The notes under the pieces were generated by a model. The model was not told the origin of the DNA. It saw only the letters and a program-made list of their open reading frames with translations, and made no database searches. 64,000 bases of DNA, taken from assembly GCA_964605655.1 (NCBI GenBank), contig CAZSDK010000005.1, positions 82,891-146,890 on the forward strand, given 5' to 3'. The stretch is from JAKLIX01 sp964605655 (GTDB lineage Bacteria; Bacteroidota; Bacteroidia; Bacteroidales; CAIXZF01). Both the position numbers and the translations under genes were made by a program. Position 1 is the first letter of the stretch; each line of letters opens with the position of its first letter. This document shows, in pieces, positions 56,202 to 64,000 of the stretch.

Positions 56202-58643
56202 ATGAGAACATCAGCATTAGCATCAGCCTTCGTCTTCTGCCTGTTCACAGGGATTACCACATGTTTTTCCCAGAACGTAAGCGTTTCCGAGCTCATCACC
56301 CTGATACAGAAGGCGGACATCAACCTGGCCAATGATTTGCTTTATAAAAAGGGATGGGAATACTATACCAGCGTTGTGGGGGATGATCAGCACATGAACA
56401 AGATCTCCTGGACTTTCAATAAAAATCCTTATGAAGACAAGGCGCAGGGGTGGCTTCACCTGTTCACCTATGACAATAAACCCGGGAAAATCGGATATTC
56501 CTTTTTTAACACCCAGGCATACAACACTATAGTGAACAGTATCTCCACGACTGGCTTTAAACAAACGGGCAATGAGATCCTCGACAATGAGATCAGTACC
56601 AACTACACCCGAAGTGATTACATTCTCACCGTCAACACCACCCGGATCAGGAATGAGGACCAATATTCCCAGGAAGGAAGCGTGGCAGCCTATACAGTGA
56701 CGCTGATCAAAAGAGAAGGTGATTTCGATGTTGACAATGGTCTTAAAAAATCATACGATGCCGACGGAAACCTTGAATCAGAGTACCGCATGAAAGACGG
56801 GATGAAGAACGGCGAATACCGGAGTTATCATCCCAACGGGAAGGTTCTAGAGGAAGCGACTTTTGTGAACGGGCACAAGCAGGGCATATCGAAAGAATAT
56901 AACAGCAATGGTTTGCTGATAGGTGAATTCACCAACCTCGACAGCGAGCTTCACGGACCTTATAAAATATATGAAAACGCTAAGCTGAAGATGACCGGTT
57001 CCTTTGATCATGGAGCCAAGACAGGGCATTTTGTGCTTTTCCTGCCGGATGGCAAACCAGACAAGGAATTTGACCTGAAAAACGAGGTGTTTGAAGGACC
57101 TTCCTGCGGATATTTTTATGAAGGGGAAAATCTGAAAGAAAAAGTCTGCGGCACCTTTATTAATAACAAAAAGACCGGCATCTGGAGAACCTATTCATAC
57201 AACGACAGTATTCCCGTAGAGACCGATTTTGACACCTATACAGAAGGCCAGAGGATAGGGCCTTTTAAACGATCAGCTCCTGACAGCATCGTATTCGGAA
57301 CCTGGAACCTGGAGACCTATGAAGGGCCGTACAAAGTGTACAGAAAGATCCCGGGCAAAAGGGAAACAGATCTTAAAGGAGATACTTCCCTGGCCTTCCT
57401 TGCCGTTACGGGCAATTACCGGGAAAGCCTGATGCAGGGCAACTGGAAATACTATTTCCCTTCAGGTGCCCTCGCAAGGGAAGGTGAATATGAAAAAGGT
57501 CTGAAGTCAGGCTCGTGGAAATCGTATTTTGACCTCTTTACCGATGCGCAGGGAAACCCCTACCCTTGTTCCAAAACTTTGTTCCTTAGTGAGACTTATA
57601 CCTATGGAGAAAAGACAGGGAAGGAATATAAATTTTACGAGACCTCCCTTAAAAAACCCAGTTGCGACGACAGTCCTGCAACACCCTTTCATCCTGCCGA
57701 CACTTGTCACTGGACCCTGACCAAAGTCGACAAGATGACCACCTACCTTAACGGGGAGATCAACGGACCTTATGAAGAAAAAAACAGTGAAGGGAAGATC
57801 GTCGCCCAGGGAACACTGAAAAAACAGACCAAAGAAGGGGTGTGGACGGAGGGAACGAGAGTCCAGAATCCTGACGGATCTTCCTATTACGTTTATTGTA
57901 AAGGGAACTACAGCTACAATGTCAGGATAGGCTTATGGACCGAGTTTGTAAAAGAGAATCAGAAAACAGCTGATTACCAGTATGAAGAGGGAAAATTGCA
58001 CGGAAAGACCATCCTCTACGATGATTCCCAGCGTGCCTATGAAGAAAAAGAATACCAAAAAGGGGTACTTCAGAAAATCACCTGTCTGAACCCGAAAGAC
58101 CCGTCGATCACCTGCATTTTCGACCAGTTAAAAACTACCGATGCCGGCATCAGCTGCCGTAGAACCGATTACAAGGGCAAAGCCAGGTCCGTCCAGGTTT
58201 ACACCCTGCAGCACCCCATTACCTTACAAGTCCAGCAGACCCCGGAGATGGTGCTTGAACATTACAGAAAAAGAGACTTCTCCGATGTCAGCCAGGTATA
58301 TCCCGACGGGAATTTCCAGAGTTTCGACACAGCCGGAAGAATTCTATCGGAAGGAACTCTTTACAAAGAAAAAAAGACCGGCACCTGGAAAGAGTACTAT
58401 TATGATGTGCAGGTTTATACTCTTCAGGTCTTTGCCAATGATTCCATTCAGCCGGAGATGTACTTCGACATGGAAAAGCAAAAACCCTTTTCGGGTAAAT
58501 TTGAGCAGGAATATCCCAACGGTAAGACCCGGATCGAATTCAGGATCTCCGATGGTCTGAGGGATGGGAAATCCAGGTATTACGATGAAAAGGGAGACCT
58601 TATAAAAACGGAGAAATACGATAACGGTAAATTAAAAACCTGA
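56202..58643 (+). CDS. Exported MORN_2-type (YwqK-like) repeat protein
   Basis: The protein has 813 residues with a signal peptide (SALASAFVFCLFTGIT, cleavage near CFSQ). From ~185 on, many units of ~23 residues follow the MORN_2 pattern: NGEYRSYHPNGKVLEE, TGIWRTYSYND, SGSWKSYFD, TGTWKEYYYD, GKSRYYDEKGDL. The first ~160 residues are a separate domain. Such repeats form beta-hairpin arrays whose partners are mostly unknown; the YwqK antitoxin family has the same repeats, but no toxin gene is visible here. It is the first gene of a five-gene set with gaps of 8, 30, 17 and 28 bases. Confidence 0.9.
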   Translation: MRTSALASAFVFCLFTGITTCFSQNVSVSELITLIQKADINLANDLLYKKGWEYYTSVVGDDQHMNKISWTFNKNPYEDKAQGWLHLFTYDNKPGKIGYSFFNTQAYNTIVNSISTTGFKQTGNEILDNEISTNYTRSDYILTVNTTRIRNEDQYSQEGSVAAYTVTLIKREGDFDVDNGLKKSYDADGNLESEYRMKDGMKNGEYRSYHPNGKVLEEATFVNGHKQGISKEYNSNGLLIGEFTNLDSELHGPYKIYENAKLKMTGSFDHGAKTGHFVLFLPDGKPDKEFDLKNEVFEGPSCGYFYEGENLKEKVCGTFINNKKTGIWRTYSYNDSIPVETDFDTYTEGQRIGPFKRSAPDSIVFGTWNLETYEGPYKVYRKIPGKRETDLKGDTSLAFLAVTGNYRESLMQGNWKYYFPSGALAREGEYEKGLKSGSWKSYFDLFTDAQGNPYPCSKTLFLSETYTYGEKTGKEYKFYETSLKKPSCDDSPATPFHPADTCHWTLTKVDKMTTYLNGEINGPYEEKNSEGKIVAQGTLKKQTKEGVWTEGTRVQNPDGSSYYVYCKGNYSYNVRIGLWTEFVKENQKTADYQYEEGKLHGKTILYDDSQRAYEEKEYQKGVLQKITCLNPKDPSITCIFDQLKTTDAGISCRRTDYKGKARSVQVYTLQHPITLQVQQTPEMVLEHYRKRDFSDVSQVYPDGNFQSFDTAGRILSEGTLYKEKKTGTWKEYYYDVQVYTLQVFANDSIQPEMYFDMEKQKPFSGKFEQEYPNGKTRIEFRISDGLRDGKSRYYDEKGDLIKTEKYDNGKLKT

Positions 58644-58651
58644 TAACCAGC

Positions 58652-60031
58652 ATGAAACAGTTCCTGTGTTCACTCTTATGCTGCCTCTTTGCCTTAACCT
58701 CCATGTCGCAGCAAAGTCCGCATTTCCTTATTCCTGCAGCAGGAGGTTACTTTGAAGGCAGCCAGGTCTCCCAGAGCTGGAGCCTCGGAGAGCCCGTGAT
58801 TGAAACGGTGGAAGGACCGGGACTGGTACTTACCCAAGGGTTCCAGCAGCCCGATTGGCTTAGAAGCCTCAGTGGCACCGTGAACTATTACAAGACCCTG
58901 CCCACCCCCCTGACCAACACCACCGTGAAACTCATGCAAAACAATTTGGTCATGTATCAGACCACTTCGAGCGGCAACGGAGCCTATTCCTTCCCCAATC
59001 TTCCCAACGGAATCTATCAGCTTCAGGGCAGCTGCACCAAGCCCTGGGGAGGTGGCAATGCCCTGGATGCCTTGCTGATCATGAAACATTTTACCCAGAT
59101 GAGCCTCCTCGAAGGACTGGCAGTGGTTGCTGCCAATGTTGACGGAAACACGCTTGCCAATGCCAGCGATGCCCTGCTGGTGATGAAACGCTTTGTCCAG
59201 ATGACGAGCTCTTTCGTGGTAGGTGACTGGGCCACCGAGGTCCATACCGTTGCAGTCAACGGAAGTTCTAACCTGACAGATCATTTTAAGATGTGCTGTT
59301 ATGGTGACGTCGACGGTTCATACAGTCTCCCCGCCAAAACAGAAAGCACCCCGACCCTGGTTTACGACGGTATGAAACAAATACAACCAGGTATTCCTGT
59401 AAAGGTGCCAGTGACCGCATCACAACCCATGGAACTGGCAGCTTTGTCGCTGGTCATCAGCTATCCTGAAGAAGTCTTTGACATACCGGAAATATCTGTT
59501 CCTTACGATCGTGAACAATTGGTATGGACTGCCCGGGACGGGGTGATCCGTATGGCCTGGTACTCGCTGACTCCCCGGCAAATACAGGAAAGGGAAGAGG
59601 TCTTCTCCATGACCATCCTTCCTCACCCCAAGTCCGCTGCCTCCTTAACAGCTTCTCCGTTTATACCGGAGGCCGAATGCCAGCTTGCTGATTTTAACGG
59701 TAATGTTCTCCAGGATAAAAGCCTCATCCTTCCAAACCTCATGTATGATGGCCAGGAAATTCTGATCGGCCAGAATTATCCAAACCCTGCCGGTTACCAG
59801 ACGACCATCCCTGTATTTTTGCCAAAAGAAGGATCCGTAGTCGTTACTTTCACCGATGTGACCGGAAGGCTGGTTGCCATATATGACCAGGGTCATCTAC
59901 CAGCAGGAAATCACAAGCTGATCATAGACATTCAGGATCTGTCACCCGGATTGTACAATGGTACATTCCATTTTCAAAGCGAGGGTCTTAAATACTCTCA
60001 AAGCACTAAAATAGTAGTGCAACCACGGTAA
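58652..60031 (+). CDS. T9SS-sorted protein with dockerin-like and cohesin-like modules
   Basis: The protein has 459 residues with a signal peptide. An SdrD-B-like domain (~73-127) is followed by a dockerin-like pair (128-193: PWGGGNALDALLIMKHF, then DGNTLANASDALLVMKRF, FVVGDWA) and CYGDVDGSY (216-224). A cohesin-like beta-sandwich follows at ~245-345 (LAALSLVISYPEEVFDI, VIRMAWYSLTPRQ). The end (~369-459) is a type A T9SS domain (GQNYPNPAGYQTTIPVFL, GNHKLII, GLYNGTFHF). The module order mirrors the C-terminal half of the protein at 27164-31330. It starts 8 bases after the MORN-type gene. Confidence 0.9.
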   Translation: MKQFLCSLLCCLFALTSMSQQSPHFLIPAAGGYFEGSQVSQSWSLGEPVIETVEGPGLVLTQGFQQPDWLRSLSGTVNYYKTLPTPLTNTTVKLMQNNLVMYQTTSSGNGAYSFPNLPNGIYQLQGSCTKPWGGGNALDALLIMKHFTQMSLLEGLAVVAANVDGNTLANASDALLVMKRFVQMTSSFVVGDWATEVHTVAVNGSSNLTDHFKMCCYGDVDGSYSLPAKTESTPTLVYDGMKQIQPGIPVKVPVTASQPMELAALSLVISYPEEVFDIPEISVPYDREQLVWTARDGVIRMAWYSLTPRQIQEREEVFSMTILPHPKSAASLTASPFIPEAECQLADFNGNVLQDKSLILPNLMYDGQEILIGQNYPNPAGYQTTIPVFLPKEGSVVVTFTDVTGRLVAIYDQGHLPAGNHKLIIDIQDLSPGLYNGTFHFQSEGLKYSQSTKIVVQPR

Positions 60032-60061
60032 TCAATTAACATCAGAACAATACAATTCATT

Positions 60062-62092
60062 ATGAAGAAGTACTTCCTTTATCTCCTTCTGGTGACTGCT
60101 TCAACAATCACCTACGGACAAAGTCCGCAAGCTTTTAAGTACCAGGCGGTCTCACGGGATTTGAGCGGAAATATCCTTGTCAACCAGCCTATGACGATGC
60201 AGGTAGACCTCATCACCGACTCTGTCGATGGTACGGTAGTTTACAGTGAGACTCACAGTGTGACATCCAATGCTTTCGGCCTGGTGAACCTGGACATCGG
60301 CAGAGGAGTAGTCCTGAACGGGGATTTTGCCAGCATTAACTGGGCCGGCGGGCCGACATTCATACAGGTGTCGGTCAACGGCAACCTGCTGGGAACCAGC
60401 CAGCTGCTATCCGTACCCTATGCCTTGTTTGCAGAAAAGTCGGGAAGTACTGACGGACAATGGACCAAGATCGGCAATGACCTCGTGTATATGAATGGCA
60501 GGGTAGGCATCAACACCGGCAATCTCGACGCTGTTTTTAAAGTGGAAGACTGGGATCCGGGGCTGGGCTCCAATTGTATTTACGGTGCAGGGGCAGGCGG
60601 TTATGGCGTACGGGGGCACATTTATGCCACCAGTGAGGAGAACTGGATGAATGTCGGGGTTTATGGCGAGGCTAATATCCCTGAGGGAACCGCCGGCAGG
60701 GGAATATGGGGAAGCGCATTCGGTACCGGCAACGGGGGCTATGGTGTGAACGGAGAGTCATACACTACTGGATTAAATTATGGGGTTTCCGGAACGGCAC
60801 TCTCGATGACGGGTAATTCCAACGACCAGTTCGGCGGAAGTTTTTCAGCCAGGGGTGACTGGAACCCTGAGAACGGAGTAGGCACGGGAAACCATTTCGG
60901 GATATTAGCCGAAGCTTATGGTGGAGGAACCTATAATGTTGGTGTGCAGGGCAAGGCACAGGGTAACCATGTCGATGGCTCAAACTACGGAGGAGATTAT
61001 TTCGGTTTCTCGAGTATAAAGAACTGGGCGATGAATGTAGGTGTCAAAGGGGAAGCTGACAGCTCTCAGTATATGAACCGGGGTATCATGGGTGTAACCT
61101 ACAGCAATACGGGAATGTACAATTATGGTGGCAGGTTTCTCGCGGCAGGTTCCGGGAATCCTGATGACTACACCGTGAACTACGGAGTTTTAGGCACCGC
61201 CAGAAATAACCGGAACCAAAATTACGGGGTTGTCGGCGAAGCCAACGCCGTGAACTATCCTCTGGCCTTTCTCGAAGGTATCTACGGAGTTACCTTCAAT
61301 GCAAAAGACCATAGTTATGCATTGGATGGCACGAATACCTGTACCGGGAAGTTCAATGTGGGTGTTGGCGGATTTGTTTATGGTAATGTGAGCGAGGACA
61401 GTCTCAATATCGGTATGTATGCATACTCATGCAGGGCCGACACCAATTATGCCTTCTACGGTACGGCCTTTGACGGCAGTGTAAATTACGGGATCTATGC
61501 CGAGGTCGAAGACTCACTCGGACTAAGCCATGCCGGTTTCTTTGAAGGCAATGTGACCATCACCGGCGATCTTAATGTATTGGGAGACGTGTCAAAAGGC
61601 GGGGGTACATTCAAAATTGACCATCCCCTGGATCCTGAGATTCAAAACCTGGTCCACAGTTTTGTGGAAAGTCCGGATATGCTCAATGTTTACTCGGGCA
61701 ATATCACTACCGATGGCAACGGTTTCGCCACCATCGACCTGCCCGATTATTTTGAGGCTGCCAACAAGGATTTCAGGTACCAGCTCACCTGTATCGGCAC
61801 CTTTGCCCAGGCTATTATCAAGGAGAAAGTTTCCGGAAATCGGTTTACCATACAGACCAGTGTTCCAAATACTGAGGTCAGCTGGCAGGTGACGGGAGTG
61901 AGAAACGACCGTTACGCCAATGCCCATCGTGTGGAACCCGTTCAGATGAAAAAGGAATCGGAAAGGGGCAAATACCTTCATCCTGAGCTTTATGGCAAAA
62001 CCAAAACGGAGAGGACCATCCCTAAAGTTGGCCCCAGGAATCCCAAACCTGACCTGTACAAAGCAACCATGACCACCGATCCTGAAAAATAA
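60062..62092 (+). CDS. Exported fibre-like protein with glycine-rich repeats
   Basis: The protein has 676 residues with a signal peptide ending near TYGQ. The start (QAFKYQAVSRDLSGNIL) is the common Bacteroidota domain that precedes tail-fibre-like repeats. Residues ~185-500 hold irregular repeats of the form YGVxGxA/GVxGEA, like the shafts of phage fibres. The C-terminal ~130 residues carry a domain also found in other phyla: FKIDHPLDPE, HSFVESPDMLNVYSGN, DLPDYFEAANKDFRYQLT, VSWQVTGVRND. There is no intramolecular chaperone peptidase (S74) motif and no T9SS tail visible. It is inferred to be a surface fibre or sheath component. Confidence 0.82.
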   Translation: MKKYFLYLLLVTASTITYGQSPQAFKYQAVSRDLSGNILVNQPMTMQVDLITDSVDGTVVYSETHSVTSNAFGLVNLDIGRGVVLNGDFASINWAGGPTFIQVSVNGNLLGTSQLLSVPYALFAEKSGSTDGQWTKIGNDLVYMNGRVGINTGNLDAVFKVEDWDPGLGSNCIYGAGAGGYGVRGHIYATSEENWMNVGVYGEANIPEGTAGRGIWGSAFGTGNGGYGVNGESYTTGLNYGVSGTALSMTGNSNDQFGGSFSARGDWNPENGVGTGNHFGILAEAYGGGTYNVGVQGKAQGNHVDGSNYGGDYFGFSSIKNWAMNVGVKGEADSSQYMNRGIMGVTYSNTGMYNYGGRFLAAGSGNPDDYTVNYGVLGTARNNRNQNYGVVGEANAVNYPLAFLEGIYGVTFNAKDHSYALDGTNTCTGKFNVGVGGFVYGNVSEDSLNIGMYAYSCRADTNYAFYGTAFDGSVNYGIYAEVEDSLGLSHAGFFEGNVTITGDLNVLGDVSKGGGTFKIDHPLDPEIQNLVHSFVESPDMLNVYSGNITTDGNGFATIDLPDYFEAANKDFRYQLTCIGTFAQAIIKEKVSGNRFTIQTSVPNTEVSWQVTGVRNDRYANAHRVEPVQMKKESERGKYLHPELYGKTKTERTIPKVGPRNPKPDLYKATMTTDPEK

Positions 62093-62109
62093 TTCTCTGA
62101 GTCAGGCCT

Positions 62110-63288
62110 ATGCTGCGAAGACTCCTTAAACTGCTGATCATCTTCCTCGCCTTCAAAGGCGTGGTTCTTCTGGCCTACCTGGTCTATGAGCACTTCCCTC
62201 TGCAACTCATCCACTTTGAGCATTTCGCCATTGAAGACGTGGAATTTAATGATATCTTCTACTCCGTCCGGCAGGAGGTGGATGATTTCAATAAAGAGGT
62301 GGTATTAATTAACTCTGGAAGTCTTCCGTTGGAACACTTCAGGGAAAACCTGGTCGGCCTGATTGAAAAAACCGTCGCTTACCAGCCTGTCTGTATCGGC
62401 CTGGATTTCTATTTTGAAAGCAGGAAAGATCCTTTCACCGACAGCCTGCTCCAGGAGACGATCCGGGATTCCATCCCTGTAGTTCTTGCATTTGATCTCA
62501 CCCGGAAACATTCCCAGGTCTTTATTACCAGTCACCGGGGATTTGTCAATTATCCTTCGAAAAGAGGGGAAAGCGTGAGGCATTATCAATATTATTCTGT
62601 TGAACAGGGAGATACGGTACTTTCTTTTGCCGCTCAGCTCGCCCGGTTCAGAAAGCCCGTCGGCCTTGACAGGGACAGCATCCGCTATCTGAAGTACTCC
62701 TCCCGATGGAACGGATATTTTCCTGCTCTGCGTTCAGTCATCCAGCCACAAAATTTTCCTGCCCTTGAAGCCACCGAGGTACTTTCACCAAAGGATTCCG
62801 GGACCATCAGAAACCTAATACAGAATAAAATAGTCATCATTGGACACCTCGGCAGGGATTCCATGAACCAGCCCTTTGACCTGGAAGACAGATTCAGGGT
62901 GCCTACCGATTCAGCCCTGATCAACCGATTACCCATCATGCCCGGGGCTGTGATCCATGCCAATGCGGTCCAAATGTTGCTGAGCGGTAATGATTTTATA
63001 GAGGTCAGCGGATGGAAAAACACCCTCGTCACCTCGATCGTACTCTTTCTTTTCCTGATTGTATTCTATTACCTGCACCACCGCTACAAACTTGCCAAGC
63101 TCTACAACCTGCTGATTGTCCTGGGTTGTACCATTCCCCTGATCTATTTGTGCTGTATCCGGCTTATGGAAGCAGGCATTTATTATAAGGTCGGTTTCCT
63201 TTTCATGCAGATCGCTTTCCTGGAAGAATTTGTTGAGATTGCCGACGGATTTGAGAAAAAGTTTTTCAGGAAAGAAAGACCATCATGA
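62110..63288 (+). CDS. CHASE2 domain membrane protein without output domain
   Basis: The protein has 392 residues. One N-terminal helix (~5-25), an extracytoplasmic CHASE2 domain (~30-300; VVLINSGSLP, VCIGLDFYFESRKDP, KIVIIGHLGRDSMNQ, PIMPGAVIHANAVQMLLSG) and three C-terminal helices (~305-380) make up the whole protein. CHASE2 is a sensor domain normally joined to a kinase, cyclase or phosphatase; here nothing follows the last helix but ~20 charged residues. The next gene in the set, a CHAP amidase, starts 28 bases after the stop. Confidence 0.9.
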   Translation: MLRRLLKLLIIFLAFKGVVLLAYLVYEHFPLQLIHFEHFAIEDVEFNDIFYSVRQEVDDFNKEVVLINSGSLPLEHFRENLVGLIEKTVAYQPVCIGLDFYFESRKDPFTDSLLQETIRDSIPVVLAFDLTRKHSQVFITSHRGFVNYPSKRGESVRHYQYYSVEQGDTVLSFAAQLARFRKPVGLDRDSIRYLKYSSRWNGYFPALRSVIQPQNFPALEATEVLSPKDSGTIRNLIQNKIVIIGHLGRDSMNQPFDLEDRFRVPTDSALINRLPIMPGAVIHANAVQMLLSGNDFIEVSGWKNTLVTSIVLFLFLIVFYYLHHRYKLAKLYNLLIVLGCTIPLIYLCCIRLMEAGIYYKVGFLFMQIAFLEEFVEIADGFEKKFFRKERPS

Positions 63289-63316
63289 AAACCCTTCCGT
63301 TATCATCAGAAAACCA

Positions 63317-63913
63317 ATGATGAATAAGAGAACTTTGTCCCGTTCCCTTCTGGTCTTGCTGATGGTGTCACTCGTTTCAGGACTGGCTTTTTGTTTTTGG
63401 AACAAAGGACTGAACAAGTACAAGATAGGTGAAATCGTCGACCGGTACAATGGTGTGGCCGTTTACTATAACGGACCGGTCAGCAATGTTTCCGGAAGAA
63501 ATGTCACCAAAGACAAGTATAACCTGGGGTTAAAGTACCAATGTGTGGAATTTGTCAAGAGATATTACTTCGAGCGTTTCCATCATAAGATGCCTGACAG
63601 TTATGGTCATGCCCGGGATTTCTTCCAGAAAGGGCTGGCTGACGGCAAAAAGAACAAGCAGAGAGATCTGTTTCAGTTTACCAATCCCAGTACCTCCAAA
63701 CCTAAGGTCGATGATATCATCGTGTTTCAGGGCAACATCTTTAACCCTTACGGTCATGTGGCTATTATTTCCCGAGTTACCGACACGGAGATAGAGATCG
63801 TCCAGCAAAACCCCGGCCCGGCCAGTCCTTCCCGGATAACCATCCCCCTGGAACATCTTTCAGGGAAATGGAAGATCAAGGACGATGAACTTCTGGGCTG
63901 GCTGAGTAGATAG
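63317..63913 (+). CDS. CHAP domain amidase, membrane-anchored or exported
   Basis: I start at ATG 63317 (198 residues) just before a basic hydrophobic leader (MMNKRTLSRSLLVLLMVSLV); a longer frame from 63230 overlaps the CHASE2 gene and is rejected. The CHAP domain has catalytic Cys76 in YQCVEFVKRYYFERF and His147 in YGHVAIISRV. The pattern is close to the amidase half of glutathionylspermidine amidases and to peptidoglycan amidases. It probably cuts peptidoglycan cross-bridges or another amide at the cell surface. It is the last gene of the operon in the window. Confidence 0.9.
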   Translation: MMNKRTLSRSLLVLLMVSLVSGLAFCFWNKGLNKYKIGEIVDRYNGVAVYYNGPVSNVSGRNVTKDKYNLGLKYQCVEFVKRYYFERFHHKMPDSYGHARDFFQKGLADGKKNKQRDLFQFTNPSTSKPKVDDIIVFQGNIFNPYGHVAIISRVTDTEIEIVQQNPGPASPSRITIPLEHLSGKWKIKDDELLGWLSR

Positions 63914-64000
63914 CCACGAAAATATTGATATTGAGGAAACTCTGAATTCTGCACTCTCTTGCGCCGTGCCAAGTCCGTGAAGTGGGGACTTAACATGGAT

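Noticed and set aside
63754..63996. 80-residue minus-strand frame overlapping the CHAP gene and the right edge
   Set aside because: It is antisense to clear CHAP catalytic sequence and has no recognisable features.
1..64000. CRISPR array, tRNA/rRNA genes, insertion sequence or prophage
   Set aside because: Read by eye, the intergenic regions show no repeat-spacer pattern, no tRNA T-arm consensus and no transposase or integrase motif. A tRNAscan-SE or IS search would settle it.

Overview
The window comes from a member of the Bacteroidota, probably an uncultured, anaerobic Bacteroidia-like organism. Four large exported proteins end in type IX secretion (T9SS) sorting domains, two of the gliding-motility (CHU_C, type B) kind and two of type A. 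Several genes have the Bacteroidota promoter form TTTG-N19-21-TAnnTTTG. Families typical of the phylum are present (SBBP/DUF7948, DUF4159 beside rsmE, OmpA, Omp28, long-tailed bS16). A sodium-pumping decarboxylase pair suggests fermentative energy metabolism. I see no tRNA, rRNA, CRISPR array, transposase or phage gene.

Layout. Positions 3-8363 hold the 3' part of a giant surface protein built from about 22 PKD-like repeats of roughly 91 residues. 8.5-19.9 kb is mostly housekeeping: tex, an outer-membrane barrel, an exported class I amidotransferase-like hydrolase, the rpsP-rimM-trmN6 cluster, dnaE, trxA, a DUF58 protein, a 59-residue Cys-rich protein that is easily missed, and an RRM protein. 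20.3-21.9 kb encodes gamma and beta subunits of a Na+-translocating decarboxylase without the biotin carrier or carboxyltransferase. 22.1-31.3 kb encodes two very large T9SS cargo proteins. 31.4-35.1 kb is a tight set of two polytopic, GT-C-like membrane proteins and a GNAT acetyltransferase. 35.3-39.7 kb holds envelope genes: an OmpA-domain protein, an unknown exported protein, a membrane-anchored lysozyme-like protein and an M23/LysM endopeptidase. valS follows.

On the minus strand, 42.4-49.9 kb carries DUF4159, rsmE, a PHP-type tyrosine phosphatase, rfbB and a full wbpE-wbpD-wbpB-wbpA set for UDP-2,3-diacetamido-2,3-dideoxyglucuronic acid. In Porphyromonas the Wbp pathway supplies the sugar that links T9SS cargo to surface lipopolysaccharide, so sugar supply and T9SS cargo lie on one stretch here. 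50.0-53.2 kb is a beta-barrel protein, waaA, folK and a deoxynucleoside kinase. A membrane-anchored class A beta-lactamase-like hydrolase and rmuC converge at 54.4 kb.

56.2-63.9 kb looks like one operon behind a canonical promoter: a MORN-type repeat protein, a dockerin-like T9SS protein, a fibre-like repeat protein, a CHASE2 membrane protein and a CHAP-domain amidase. The most notable signals are the shared dockerin-like plus cohesin-like modules in two separate T9SS proteins, the five-gene envelope operon at the right end, the Wbp/T9SS co-location and the small Cys-rich gene.
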